From: Lingula anatina
Taxonomy: Eukaryota > Brachiopoda > Lingulata > Lingulida > Lingulidae
Length of the DNA stretch: 64,000 nt
Assembly: GCF_001039355.2 (NCBI RefSeq)
Contig: NW_019773637.1
Location: 1-64,000 of the forward strand
Reading direction: 5' to 3'
Below are positions 51,404 to 64,000 of the stretch, in pieces (position 1 is the stretch's first letter; each line of letters starts with the position of its first letter). The position numbers and the translations under genes are program-made. Under the pieces are notes generated by a model that was given only the letters and a program-made list of their open reading frames with translations, was not told where the DNA came from and did not search any database.

Positions 51404-52012
51404 TTTACTTAAAACTTAATGCAAAACAGACTGCACAAAGAATAATAATAATAATGATCTTTTTATTATTAGAAAAAACATGTGCTATTATCATTCACCA
51501 GACAAAATGTGCAAAATATTTCTATTAAAAATAAAATAATATTCAAGCAATTGTATTACATGAAGGCGAGAGACGAATGGCACACACTGTTGGCACGATA
51601 AACTAAAACAGCTTGCAGAGAATAATCGTCATCTTTCTCATTTGTCGGAAAAGAATGTTCTAAGCAGTTATTATTTTAGTCAACGATCTTTACAAAAAAG
51701 CACATAACACACATGCTTGTAGAATTGAACAATGATCTTTGTCTTAGAGAAGAATAACGCGGTTGTCGAATGTCACATTTTTGTCGCGTTTCTATTGCTT
51801 TAGGTCCATACATTCCAAATTCCCGCAACTGTAGTGTAATTTTAATTTTTTAGTTAACCAAAAATGATTACATGACTTGCACAGAAATAAATTATATCAA
51901 AAAGTTTGAAATGTCAACAATTGGATTAAAAGGGGCGGATGCGAGGGGTGCACACAATTTCGCCCAAATCTCTTTGTCTCCATGTAGCCTCATTTGGGGT
52001 GGGGGTCTCTAG

Positions 52013-52047
<35 letters not shown>

Positions 52048-52229
52048 GAAAGAAAAGAGATATTTTGAGTCCACCAAGTGAAAAGTGTTTTCATGAAGGC
52101 CTACTGCACAAGTTGATCGGGAAGATATATAGGGATATTTACATGAAAACTTACGAACGTGTTTCCATTTAAACATCCTGACCTCCGTTCGATCCGATTG
52201 TGCACAACAATGCAAATTTCCACATATAA
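51404..52229. other. Intergenic or 3' UTR DNA between convergent genes
   Basis: No gene seen. It contains an (AAT)n patch near 51441-51457 and a (TAAA)n run at 52018-52047. On the minus strand this interval would hold the 3' UTR of the EGF/PAN gene. Confidence 0.5.
52018..52047. repeat. (TAAA)n microsatellite
   Basis: Seven or so TAAA tetramers. Confidence 0.9.
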
Positions 52230-54347
52230 TCACGGCACCACGTATATTTCATGAGAGTTCTGGCTGTCTAATTCATTGACCGCAGGCAGATAGGTATTCA
52301 GTTCACAACGGTATCCACTTGACTCACTTGACTGTCCTTGTGGGATTTCCACGTTGAAGGACCGACAGCGGGATTCCCGTAAACACGAGGTGGCACACTC
52401 CAAGCGACTTCGTATTTGCATTGAAGCAATGCTGTAGCCGCTGAGTCGTTTGTTTTTTCCCAGTAAGAAGTACGTTTTCTGGATTGGGTTGGTGTCTGGA
52501 AAGGAGTGATAAGGCGGTCATATGTTCATGCATACTGTCATACACTTCATGCATTGCTTTTATTAACAAGGCCCAATCTACATGTACTTCGGTAGAATTC
52601 CATACCCTTCTAAAAATAAATGAATAGATAAAAAAAGTAAGTAAATAACAGAATGACCGTCTTTGTGAACTATCGGAAGGATACTAAATTAATCACATAT
52701 GTTTTTCGTGCGAGTTATGTTGAAGTACAAACTGCCTTTTTTCCATTTTCATATGGGTCACTTCAATTTGTCGATCGTACGTATGTCACACCCTCCTTTC
52801 TCCGTCTCTTAAAGAATTTCTTTACAAATGACACAATTAAGGGTGTTCGATACTTAATGTTTTCTTTTCTTATCCGCTTAGATATTGCGGAAACAAACAT
52901 TGTCATGCAATGAAATTATGTTGTCACATTAAAAATAAATCAAGATGGATTTGCTTATTCGAGCTAATGAGATAACAGCTGGTTGAAAATGTTATATCGA
53001 TCTCCAACAGAACTATCTGAGAACTACGGAACTTCCTCCATTGAACAGCTATCGAACCTCTGTAACCTTTTTGGGATGTGTACATACACAAACAATTCCT
53101 ACTCATAAACACTCTTGTCACAGGAAGCACTTTAAGACTTTTATCCGTTAAGAGATCCGAGAGATATCCTTACCAGTGTGCGGAGGATATACCATTTTTA
53201 GTGATGGAATTAAGAATAATTTACTTGCCGTGCAATTAAGTACAGCTCACTGTGCATAGTTGCCAGTTAAGTATCTAAACCCAGTGGCGGATTTAGGGGG
53301 GTCAGAGGGGTCCAGACCCCCCCCCTTCAATTTTTTATAAAAAATCGCATCAAAAATATCTAGCTGAATCATTGTTCTAAATGGCGCCATTTGCCCTCTA
53401 AAACACAAAATGTTTCGGGGCTCTCTAGCGTACCCCGAACATGACGCCAAGGGATGATGGTCGTCCTCGCAATCTGAGGCCTGTCAATTCCTAAAAACCG
53501 GACCCCCCTTAAAAAATTCTGGTGTTTTTCGGTAACTGTACTTATTAAAAAGTTTAACTTTGACAGTGACAGACTGTGAAAGATGACAATTAAATGTATT
53601 GAACTGGCTGCGTATTTTATACATGATTGATCACCAACTGGATGCCAGTGATTGTGATATATACAAAATAAAATCAATCAGCCATTATGAACTGGACTGA
53701 GAGTAGCCTTTCAATAATGTAAAAGAAGTATCAAATTGAATAAAACCACCATAAAAAACACACAATTGTGACACCAAAACTAACGTGTCGATATTGATGT
53801 CACCGGCAAAATTACCTTTATCAGGAATCTTGGTAAACATTAAGACGATGACGTCTTCAAAGTTTCGGATATTGAAAACTTTCTCGTACCCGGAATATGT
53901 TTCTGGGCGATGCACTCAAAGAATTACATAGACATAGGGTGAACCCTTACAAAGACATAGTTGCTTTCTGATTTGATTTGAATAATGACGCCATAAATTG
54001 CCACTAACCTATGCAGTCATGCATATTTTCTGCAAGTTTGTATCCCTTTGTCGTGCATGTGCAGTGATAAGATGCTATCACGTTCACGCAGGTTTGTTCA
54101 CAGCCACCGTTGTTTACATTGCATTCATCAGTATCTACAAAGAATAAATTACAAAACATAATTAGCCAATCGGAAATTATTATTATAAAAAAGAAATAAT
54201 TTTTGCAAAACAACGAGTTTACTTCAAGGATACAAAATGTTACATGAAAATGGCAAACGCCCTACAAAAACAGTAACGACTTTATATTTTATCATAGATA
54301 CAAAACCATTATTTAACCTTTTCCAGTCAGTGTGTACGCGCGCTCGC

Positions 54348-54406
<59 letters not shown>

Positions 54407-55535
54407 GGTTTGAGGCAACTGCTCCTTATTATATGGATAACAAAAAGACACTGAACTTTAGTTTAAAAAATAATGACCAGGCTGCTGGACAGAAAACGAT
54501 AAACAAATATGAGAATCAATGCGGAAGAAATCTTCTATCCTTTCAACGCATAAGCACGGGACCTACATTTAGGGAAGTTTGCAACCCCACAATTTGAAAT
54601 GTGTGCACTATTTGTCTGGAATTATAATTTAAATGTTGATACTTCTGGCGCACACTAAGTTTATATCATCTATCAACATTATCAATGTTTATCAGTAATA
54701 CGCTTTATTTCTTTTTATTAATGCGACTTCCAATAAAAGCGGCCATCACCGGCCAAATTTCAAACATCACACTTGTGTCTGTTACATTACTAACGCGGTC
54801 ATATCCTAATTATTACTTCAACTCAGATCAAGGAGACATAAAAGGTGTATTTACATATATCCAAGGTGGAACAACCAAGTGTTTTTCTCTTGATAAAAGG
54901 ATTTGCTTTTTCACAACATTTATGGAAGCTTACTAAACAAATGCAGATATGCAACTACCTAAACAACATTTTAGTATGAAAGTTATAAAATTGACTTTAG
55001 AGGATGACAAAAGTTGTCAAATCATCATAAAGCATGGTTTTATCGAATGCACTTGTAAAACAGTAATTACATAATTTAATGTTTCATCAACAAGAGACCA
55101 AAGTCAAACATAAAAAATACTGCCTCAATCACAACTGAAAATAAATCACATCCAGACATGACACAGTCTATCACACTGTTATTACACAAGATTTTCCCGG
55201 TACACGGGAATTCTTAGACCGCGTTCGGATCGAACCAGAATAACACAAACCGGAAATAGTCAAAATGAAGCCTCCGAGTGACTAGATTGCGTCATGAATC
55301 ACATCATTCCTGAGTCCAAAATGAAACAACTGTCAGATAACATCATTTGGGCTTCGGGTTTATGTAAAGGTCGTTCCAAACGCGGCACTTGAATTGAATA
55401 TTGTTTATTTACCTATACAGGTATGTCCGTCTCCACTGACTTCGTATCCTGTTTGGCAGCTGCAAGTGTACCCGCCATTGGTGTTTTGACAAAGATATTC
55501 ACAACCGCCATTCGATGTGCTGCACTCGTCAATAT
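52230..55535 (-). CDS. EGF-Ca and PAN/apple domain protein, 3' end of gene (5' partial)
   Basis: Minus-strand exons: 55535-55413 encodes a calcium-binding EGF module (DIDECSTSNGGCEYLC, then CQNTNGGYTC); 54134-54009 a second (DTDECNVNNGGCEQTC, then CVNVIASYHC); 52495-52230 the C-terminus, ending at the stop 52232-52230. Each EGF exon is symmetrical (phase 1 at both ends), as is typical. Both modules match the CxN-x4-Y-x-C hydroxylation pattern. The last exon holds C-x3-C-x5-C followed by SFNVE and CELN, a PAN/apple pattern without the outer cysteine pair. A possible extra cassette lies at 53816-53902. No signal peptide or start is visible here, so the gene should continue upstream on this strand, possibly beyond the window. 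The role is probably extracellular binding or adhesion; I cannot name an orthologue. Confidence 0.85.
53283..53333. mobile_element. Fragment of a GTGGCGGATTTAGGGGGG-type element
   Basis: CAGTGGCGGATTTAGGGGGG followed by CCAGACCCCCCCCC resembles one terminus of the CACTGG MITE type at 37703. I did not find its partner end, so it is probably truncated. It lies in the last intron of the EGF/PAN gene. Confidence 0.35.
53816..53902 (-). other. Possible optional exon of the EGF/PAN gene
   Basis: An 87-base open segment with acceptor CGCCCAG and donor AAAG|GTAATT, phase 1 at both ends, so inclusion or skipping keeps the frame. It would add 29 residues (ending VLMFTKIPDK) between the second EGF module and the PAN domain. 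It shows no domain. Skipping it gives an equally smooth junction, so it is uncertain. Confidence 0.35.
54331..54404. repeat. (TG)n(AG)n compound microsatellite
   Basis: CG/TG alternation followed by a long AG run, in the intron between the two EGF exons. Confidence 0.9.
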
Positions 55536-56183
55536 CTTCAACAGAAAAAATAATCTTAGCTCATAAATAAGTTCAGATTAAATGATCCCCATAAGCCAAT
55601 AGTACAGATCTTTCAAACACCTTGATCGAACACAATGACATTTGTGCGTGCACTAAACAAAAGGGAGTAGTGAGAAAAACACGCCCGACTTCGAAAAAAA
55701 AATTAATAAATAAAAATGGGGGTGGGGGACGTCATGCCCTTTGATATGTTCTTTTATCCTTGTAACATTACGTGACATAAAACAATTATTATACAACGGA
55801 AAAAATAAAACCCTTCATAACATTACATATTTATGAAAAGAATTATGAGGAACTGCGGATGATTTAACAGAAATTAAAACAATCTATAATTGTTCGAGTA
55901 TAATATCACAATTTAATGCACATCCGTCTCATATGTAGGCGAAAGAATATTCATTTCGATCGACATTATATACAATGACTGTTATTGATTTGTAAACACA
56001 CTGGTTGACCGGAGAAGAGCCGAGGTATGTAATAATGTTGCTGTCCGAAGTATTAGTTTACTTAGACAAGTCTAGTAATATTGATACCTGAGATACGGCT
56101 AATTATCGGTGACGTACATCGAACAAAAGCATATAATAGGTGGTAGTATGGGCGGCCGAACAAGTAAGAAGTCATTGACATTG
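55536..56183. other. Non-coding DNA upstream of the EGF exons
   Basis: No further EGF or other exon recognised on the minus strand. Short poly-A and poly-G patches only. Confidence 0.4.
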
Positions 56184-57519
56184 CCGGACGTGCACGGACA
56201 ATAAAATGACCTATATTGACCTGTGTGCAATGTTACTACGAACGGTGAGAAGAAACCGTTCCCATGCCTAGATCTGGGTCTGTCTAACTCCCTGGGGAGT
56301 CTCGCAAAATTGCTATTAACTTGCCGGCTTAAATGTCTGTCACGCCTACTGAATCAGCTAGGGTGTAAAGATAATTACCCAATAATTACAGCTTTACTAG
56401 GCGTGACAGACATTTAAGCCGGTTGAGTAAATCGCAATTTAGTGAGACTCCCCAGGGAGATAGATCGATCCAAATATCTGTGGGAATGGTCCCATACACT
56501 ACTAGTAGGTCAGCTGCACTAGATGTAAGAGTGCGAAACGCAAATATGATTGCGTTTATCACGATAAATAAACCTTCAGCAGCCTGTAATATATGGATGA
56601 AATGGTGGTATTAGAAGCAGACCAATACAACCACTGAATGTGAATTGTATTCTTCCATTAATTTATAGGCAATAAACCTATATCAAATAATTTTTAGGTC
56701 CCTTTTAAGGCACCGTATGACGCGGAAACGATATACATGTAGCTTCTTTGATTTGCCAAGTTCGCCTAAAGCATGCTAAAGCATGATTTTGCACGTGTTA
56801 AACAGTTAATTAACAAACATAACTTTCCAGTCAATACTATTTGTAGTGTCAACAATTTACTAGGTGACAGTTGCGTCTACACATAAAACGGTCAGCTGCA
56901 TTTTGTTTCACTTGAAAAGACAGTGATAATTTCACGTTAAAAATTAATTTTTTGCTTTAAGTTGATAGAGAAAACATTTCGAAGTCGAACAAAAAAAATA
57001 CCGCAATTGATAGAATTGAAGAGAAAACATGTCGCATTTTCCAACATTCCACATAGTTCAATATACAGATTATTTTGCTGTCCGTGAACGACCAGCAATA
57101 TCAATCACTTCTTACTTGTCCAGACATCTGTACCTGGATCAATAAACAGATACTTCCGTCCATAAAATGCTATTGTTAAATCCAAATCACCGATTAATTG
57201 GCAGCAACTCAGATATCATTATCACCGGGCTTGTATTACTATTCGCAATGCCATATTGCCGTCCGTTATTTCCTAATTGTTAAGTAAGCCAGCACCATCA
57301 TTATATACCTACTCTTCAATCTGGCCAACCAGAGTGTTGACTTACAAAACAACCATTACTTTTTATAATAAAGAAGATAATACCATATTTTAATGGCTTA
57401 TTGTTTCAGCTACTCATATGACACCTATACATTGATTTGTGACATAACACTAGGATAATTATACACGTAATAACATTTTTTAATAAATTAATTTAACATT
57501 TAATTAGGTAGCATCATCC
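56184..57519. repeat. Non-coding segment, haplotype 1 copy
   Basis: Recurs at 57521-58855 at an initial offset of 1337. Its second half (56799-57519) recurs again at 61141-61860. It contains the foldback element at 56255. No gene. Confidence 0.8.
56255..56493. mobile_element. Foldback MITE (CTCCCTGGGGAGTCTC arms)
   Basis: Long imperfect inverted arms include CTCCCTGGGGAGTCTCGC and GCCGGCTTAAATGTCTGTCA on the left, with their inverses on the right. It shares its arms with the core at 10020-10232. The open frames across it come from the palindrome. Confidence 0.65.
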
Positions 57520-57520
57520 N
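57520..57520. other. Single-N assembly joint 4
   Basis: The sequence restarts at the equivalent of base 56184. Confidence 0.85.
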
Positions 57521-60500
57521 CCGGACGTGCACGGACAATAAAATGACCTATATTGACCTGTGTGCAATGTTACTACGAACGGTAAGAAGAAACCGTTCCC
57601 ATGCCTAGATCTGGGTCTGTCTAACTCCCTGGGGAGTCTCGCAAAATTGCTATTAACTTGCCGGCTTAAATGTCTGTCACGCCTACTGAATCAGCTAGGG
57701 TGTAAAGATAATTACCCAATAATTACAGCTTTACTAGGCGTGACAGACATTTAAGCCGGTTGAGTAAATCGCAATTTAGTGAGACTCCCCAGGGAGATAG
57801 ATCGATCCAAATATCTGTGGGAATGGTCCCATACACTACTAGTAGGTCAGCTGCACTAGATGTAAGAGTGCGAAACGCAAATATGATTGCGTTTATCACG
57901 ATAAATAAACCTTCAGCAGCCTGTAATATATGGATGAAATGGTGGTATTAGAAGCAGACCAATACAACCACTGAATGTGAATTGTATTCTTCCATTAATT
58001 TATAGGCAATAAACCTATATCAAATAATTTTTAGGTCCCTTTTAAGGCACCGTATGACGCGGAAACGATATACATGTAGCTTCTTTGATTTGCCAAGTTC
58101 GCCTAAAGCATGCTAAAGCATGATTTTGCACGTGTTAATTAAAAAAACATAACTTTCCAGTCAATACTTTTTGTAGTGTCAACAATTTACTAGGTGACAG
58201 TTGCGTCTACACATAAAACGGTCAGCTGTATTTTGTTTCACTCGAAAAGACAGTGATAATTTCACGTTAAAAATTAATTTTTTGCTTTAAGTTGATAGAG
58301 AAAACATTTCGAAGTCGAACAAAAAAAATACCGCAATTGATAGAATTGAAGAGAACATGTCTCATTTTCCAACATTCCACATAGTTCAATATACAGATTA
58401 TTTTGCTGTCCGTGAACGACCAGCAATATCAATCACTTCTTACTTGTCCAGACATCTGTACCTGGATCAATAAACAGATACTTCCGTCCATAAAATGCTA
58501 TTGTTAAATCCAAATCACCGATTAATTGGCAGCAACTCAGATATCATTATCACCGGGCTTGTATTACTATTCGCAATGCCATATTGCAGTCCGTTATTTC
58601 CTAATTGTTAAGTAAGCCAGCACCATCATTATATACCTACTCTTCACTCTGGCCAACCAGAGTGTTGACTTACAAAACAACCATTACTTTTTATAATAAA
58701 GAAGATAATACCATATTTTAATGGCTTATTGTTTCAGCTACTCATATGACACCTATACATTGATTTGTGACATAACACAAGGATAATTATACACGTAATA
58801 ACATTTTTTAATAAATTAATTTAACATTTAATTAGGTAGCATCATCCCCATGGCTATCAATTTTTATTATTCAGAGGGCCTTTTCACAATGTGATTGGAA
58901 CATAATTACTTGTATTTTGGGGTCGTACTTTTGCCAATCCTGCAGAAGAGAGCAAGGTGCAGGGTGCCAAGATTATTTGGTACTGATGTCCAAGACATTT
59001 TCTGAGAGGCAATTTTACAGTAAATCACGCTGTTTTTCTGTAACACTTACGATGCCTGAAGTAATGGATCGACAAATATGTTGACAATAGAGGACATTAA
59101 ATATAAAAATTGCTACATCATAGGGAGAAACACTGTACGCCAGGACCGTGTAACACTATATTGAGAAGAAAACAATAAAGCAGAAAAGAAAGTGCTTGAA
59201 ATATGATGTGCTAATGTTTAACACCTGAGAGGGTCGTTGAAAAGAAAATAACCGTGTAATCTTTGGGTAGTCAAGGGAAAATGGATTGCTAACCATCCAG
59301 TCCTATTATCGTCGTTTTTCACAATAGCAAATGTTTTGGGGAGGGCTTTAAATCCGTGAAGGTCAACGACAATTCATACCAGACTTATACCAGAACCTTT
59401 CATTTTGAAGGGTTGTCAAATTGCGATATCAACATGATAATTGAAAGGGACATGCACTCTCTAATAGACGTACACTATGGCAACTGTAGTTCAATATTTC
59501 AAAACGCCGAAAGAAAACACATTGTATTGGTGGCTATACAAAAAGAAGAAAGCTGCATTTCTGGGAATTATTGATTGTAAGACCTCTCACCGAACGCTGG
59601 AGTTCACGCTGTCGTAACCAAGCCCCAGTTTGATGGAGATATTGGATGTCTCCTCGTTAAACTGTTGATTAAGGATGTCCAGACGTAAATTGATTAGTGA
59701 AGAAACAATGAGGCCCTCCACATTTGAATTATGTATACGTCAATCTTTCTAGATTAAATAGGATAAAACCTCTGTGACACTTTACAATATTAATTTTAGT
59801 TCGTGTATTAGTTCTGTCATATGACGCCTTTACGGGAAATCAATGAGAAGCGAGTTTTTTGAACGGCCAATTGCTTGAAGCACAATTGTTATTTCTTTGA
59901 AAACGCTTATGTCATGTGAAATAGTTTTGTCAAATATATGTCACTATGTGTTGTTCCTTCATGTTGAAACCTCAACGTAAACTTTATAATCATACATATA
60001 TGCACAGATTCAACTTTGACAAAGGTGCTGCCCGCCAGTTAAGGTTTTGATATTGTCATCAAATGACCCGGGTCGTTTTGTTACTGACTGCGAAACAAGG
60101 TGTCTTTTCAACCACAAGGGCATACAATGAGCGTTAAGGCTTTATATAACGATTTTTCTGGAAAATAATTGTCCTTTAATCGCCAAGATGTGTAATATCC
60201 AAAACCGTTCAGAAAATTGCAATCAATCTGTATAAAACCGTTTTCGAATTTAAATCCAAAGTTTTAACGTTATGAACAAAACTCACAAAGCTTCATCTCC
60301 GTTATGAGAGTGACTTAAAATGGATTACTACTATTGATAGTAAATCATCGAAAATTTCGTCTTCTGGAATGCCAGTATACCTTTTGTATTTGATAATAGT
60401 CCACAAAATCTAATACTTGCATAATATATTAACAATAAATAAATAAATAAAAACACACTATACACACACTTTAAGTTGCAGAGCTTTTTAATGAGCTTAA

Positions 60501-61139
60501 TACGTTTTTAAATATCAAACCATGAATGTGTTACTTTCCTGACTTATAAGTCCACGACATTTGTTCGCTTTTTACAGAATGCACTTAATGCTACATTAAC
60601 CGCTATCTTTTTTCTAGTGACTACAATTACGCAAATATTTCAGACTACGGAAAATATAAATTTAACTGCGAGCCCCGAGCAGTTCAAGCAACAACGCGGA
60701 TGTGCAGTGAGTTTTGGTAATATCATAAAAATTACCCGTAAAAAAAGGTATCTGTCGGAAAGGAGTTACATGAATACTGTTTGATTTAATTACGAGTGCG
60801 TATCGGCGTTATGTGTTATTTCAACACAAAAGCATTCATTGACTTCAGATACGGGTGCTTCTGCTTCCGAGAAAACATCATACTTGTCTGCTTGAAAAGA
60901 TAATACTCAGAGTCACAAACAGCAAACAATAAAATTGATATCTTGAATAATAATAATAATGACCCAATGTGGAGACTTAAAAAAATGGTACCGTCAGAAA
61001 ATATTTCAACGGAAAATAAAATAGACAATAAGCCAAAAATGCCACACAAAGTTTAAATTAAGGTACTTTTAGATCCAATATGCCAATGATAGTTCCTTAT
61101 ATAGTACTCTGTGTTAAAGATGTCTTAGACTCTTAATAT
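57521..61139. repeat. Non-coding segment, haplotype 2 copy
   Basis: Bases 57521-58855 repeat 56184-57519 with scattered differences; one example is a shortened AACAGTTAATTAAC motif near 58137. Bases 58856-61139 correspond to 61861-64000. Microsatellite-like (AAAT)n lies near 60433-60450. No conserved gene was found. Confidence 0.75.
57592..57830. mobile_element. Foldback MITE, second assembled copy
   Basis: Allelic or redundant copy of the element at 56255-56493, offset 1337. Not an independent insertion. Confidence 0.65.
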
Positions 61140-61140
61140 N
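61140..61140. other. Single-N assembly joint 5
   Basis: The sequence restarts at the equivalent of base 56799 and follows the haplotype 1 variants, for example CTATTTGTAG and CACTTGAAAA. Confidence 0.85.
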
Positions 61141-64000
61141 TAAACAGTTAATTAACAAACATAACTTTCCAGTCAATACTATTTGTAGTGTCAACAATTT
61201 ACTAGGTGACAGTTGCGTCTACACATAAAACGGTCAGCTGCATTTTGTTTCACTTGAAAAGACAGTGATAATTTCACGTTAAAAATTAATTTTTTGCTTT
61301 AAGTTGATAGAGAAAACATTTCGAAGTCGAACAAAAAAAATACCGCAATTGATAGAATTGAAGAGAAAACATGTCGCATTTTCCAACATTCCACATAGTT
61401 CAATATACAGATTATTTTGCTGTCCGTGAACGACCAGCAATATCAATCACTTCTTACTTGTCCAGACATCTGTACCTGGATCAATAAACAGATACTTCCG
61501 TCCATAAAATGCTATTGTTAAATCCAAATCACCGATTAATTGGCAGCAACTCAGATATCATTATCACCGGGCTTGTATTACTATTCGCAATGCCATATTG
61601 CCGTCCGTTATTTCCTAATTGTTAAGTAAGCCAGCACCATCATTATATACCTACTCTTCAATCTGGCCAACCAGAGTGTTGACTTACAAAACAACCATTA
61701 CTTTTTATAATAAAGAAGATAATACCATATTTTAATGGCTTATTGTTTCAGCTACTCATATGACACCTATACATTGATTTGTGACATAACACTAGGATAA
61801 TTATACACGTAATAACAGTTTTTTAAAAATTAATTTAACATTTAATTAGGTAGCATCATCCACATAGCTATCAATTTTTTTTATTCAGAGGGCCTTTTCA
61901 CAATGTGATTGGAACATAATTACTTGTATTTTGGGGTCGTACTTATGCCAATCCTGCAGAAGAGAGCAAGGTGCAGCGTGCCAAGATTATTTGGTACTGA
62001 TGTCCAAGACATTTTCTGAGAGGCAATTTTACAGTAAATCACGCTGTTTTTCTGTAACACGTACGATGCCTGAAGTAATGGATCGACAAATATGTTGACA
62101 ATAGAGGACATTAAATATAAAAATTGCTACATCATAGGGAGAAACACTGTACGTCAGGACTGTGTAACACTATATTGCGAAGAGAACAATAAAGCAGAAA
62201 AGAGAGAGCTTGAAATATGATGTGCTAATGTTTAACACCTGAGAGGGTCGTTGAAAAGAAAATAACCGTGTAATCTTTGGGTAGTCAAGGGAAAATGGAT
62301 TGCCAACCATCCAGTCCTATTATCGTCGTTTTTCACAATAGCAAATGTTTTGGGGAGGGCTTTAAATCCGTGAAGGTCAACGACAATTCATACCAGACTT
62401 ATACCAGAACCTTTCGTTTTGAAGGGTTGTCAAATTGCGATATCAACATGATAATTGAAAGGGACATGCACTCTCTGATAGACGTACACTATGGCAACTG
62501 TAGTTCAATATTTCAAAACGACGAAAGAAAACACATTGCATTGGTGGCTATACAAAAAGAAGAAAGCTGCATTTCTGGGAATTATTGATTGGAAGACCTC
62601 TCACCGAACGCTGGAGTTCACGCTGTCGTAACCAAGCCCCAGTCTGATGGAGATATTGGATGTCTCCTCGTTAAACTGTTGATTAAGGATGTCCAGACGT
62701 AAATTGATTAGTTAAGAAACAATGAGGCCCTCCACATTTGAATTATGTATACGTCAAACTTTCTAGATTAAATAGGATAAAACCTCTGTGACACTTTACA
62801 ATATTAATTTTAGTTCGTGTATTAGTTCTGTCATATGACGCCTTTACGGGAAATCAATGAGAAGCGAGTTTTTTGAACGGCCAATTGCTTGAAGCACAAT
62901 TGTTATTTCTTTGAAAACGCTTATGGCATGTGAAATAGTTTTGTCAAATATATGTCACTATGTGTTGCTCCTTCATGTTGAAACCTCAACGTAAACTTTA
63001 TAATCATACATATATGTACAGATTCAACTTTGACAAAGGTACTGCCCACCAGTTAAGGTTCTGATATTGTCATCAAATGAACTGGGTCGTTTTGTTACTG
63101 ACTGCGAAAAAAGGTGTCTTTTCAACCACAAGGGCATACAATGAGCGTTTAGGCTTTATATAACATTTTTTTCTGGAAATCCTTATATTTGCCCCTTCAT
63201 TGCCAGCCAAGCTATATCATATCCAAAACCGTTTAGAAAAAATTCCAATAAACCTGTATAAAACCGTTTTCGAATTCTAAATTCCAAGTTTCACCGTTAT
63301 GAACAAAACTCACAAGCCTTCATCTCCGTTATGAGAGTGACTTAACACGAACTAGTACTGTTGATAGAAAATCATCAAAAATTTTGTCTTCTGGAATCCA
63401 GTTATAGTCCACAAAATCTAATACTTGCATAATATATTACCAATAAATAAATAAATAAATAAATAAATAAACACTTTAATTTGCAGAGCTTTTTAATCAG
63501 CTGGACAGGTTTTTAAATATCAAACCATGAATGTGATACTTTCCTGACCTGTTAGACCACGGCATTTGTTCACTTTTTATAAAATGCACTTACTGCTACA
63601 TTAGCCGCAATCTTTTGTCTAGTTACTACAATTACGCAAATGTTTTTGACCACGGAAAATATCAATTTAACTGCCAGCCTTAAGCAGTTCAAGCAACAAC
63701 GCGGATGTGCAGTGAATTTTGGTAATATCTTAACAATTACCCGTAAAAAAAGGTATCTGTCGGAAAGGAGTTACATGAATACTGTTTGATTTAGTTACGA
63801 GTGCGTATCGGCGTTATGTGTTATTTTCAACACAAAAGCATTCATTGACCTCAGATACGGGTGCTTCTGCTTCCGAGAAAACATCATACTTGTCTGCTTG
63901 AAAAGATAATACTCAGAGTCGCAAATAGAAAAATGAAATCGATATCTTGAATAACAATGACCCAATGTGGAGTTTTAAAAATGGTACCGTCAGAAAACAA
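61141..64000. repeat. Continuation of haplotype 1 copy
   Basis: Bases 61141-61860 repeat 56799-57519 almost exactly. Later bases pair with 58856-61139 of haplotype 2, with a more divergent patch near 63176-63210 and an (AAAT)n run at about 63443-63470. No supported gene in 55536-64000. Confidence 0.75.

Noticed and set aside
54352-54597. Open frame beginning with alternating Arg-Glu residues
   Set aside because: It is a translation of the (AG)n microsatellite.
59356-62588. Open frames at 59356-59574 and 62277-62588 with nearly the same protein
   Set aside because: They are allelic copies of one locus. The few differences are mostly amino-acid replacements, the frame lacks domains or good splice sites, and neighbouring non-coding DNA is equally conserved.
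1-64000. CRISPR arrays, phage or bacterial defence genes
   Set aside because: The window is intron-containing animal DNA. The tandem repeats lack the regular repeat-spacer layout and no cas-like frame exists.

Overview
This window is nuclear DNA from an animal. It is AT-rich, genes are split by GT-AG introns into short exons, coding sequence is a small fraction, and microsatellites and small inverted-repeat transposons are common. The encoded proteins (lipoyl synthase, a TRMT9B-type tRNA methyltransferase, a calcium-binding EGF/PAN protein) are metazoan. The frequent ACATGTA words and a pearl/DINE-like mobile element make me favour a marine invertebrate, possibly a mollusc. The species cannot be fixed from this sequence.

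Layout. 1-1018: unexplained palindrome-rich DNA, repeated by an assembly overlap. 1304-3951: copy A of a ~2.6 kb non-autonomous mobile element. 5419-8799 (+): TATA promoter and four coding exons of an unrecognised 357-residue protein with about eight membrane segments. 9448-10268: small foldback elements. 10902-17151 (-): LIAS, mitochondrial lipoyl synthase, 11 exons and 378 residues, convergent with the membrane-protein gene. 17152-17498: probable two-way promoter. 17499-38626: about 21 kb of intron or intergenic DNA with an allelic duplication, a split copy of the mobile element (copy B), minisatellites and one candidate untranslated exon. 38627-46547 (+): TRMT9B-like methyltransferase, seven coding exons and 1461 residues, with a huge disordered insert. 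48870-51403: copy C of the mobile element, carrying a nested MITE. 52230-55535 (-): 3' end of a gene encoding cbEGF modules and a C-terminal PAN/apple domain, whose 5' part was not found here. 55536-64000: non-coding DNA present as interleaved haplotypes.

Assembly. Five single-N joints (568, 20850, 23137, 57520, 61140) are each followed by sequence already present upstream. They read as unmerged contigs or haplotypes laid end to end, not biological tandem duplications. One pair captures the mobile element with its empty allele, which fixes the element's ends.

The genes do not form a shared pathway. LIAS supplies lipoyl cofactor for mitochondrial 2-oxoacid dehydrogenases and the glycine cleavage system. 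The TRMT9B homologue belongs to the Trm9/ALKBH8 wobble-uridine methyltransferase family. The EGF/PAN protein is probably secreted or at the cell surface. The most notable observations are the Helentron-like element with filled and empty alleles, the roughly 1175-residue expansion in TRMT9B, and the unrecognised multi-pass membrane protein. I found no operon-like or defence system.
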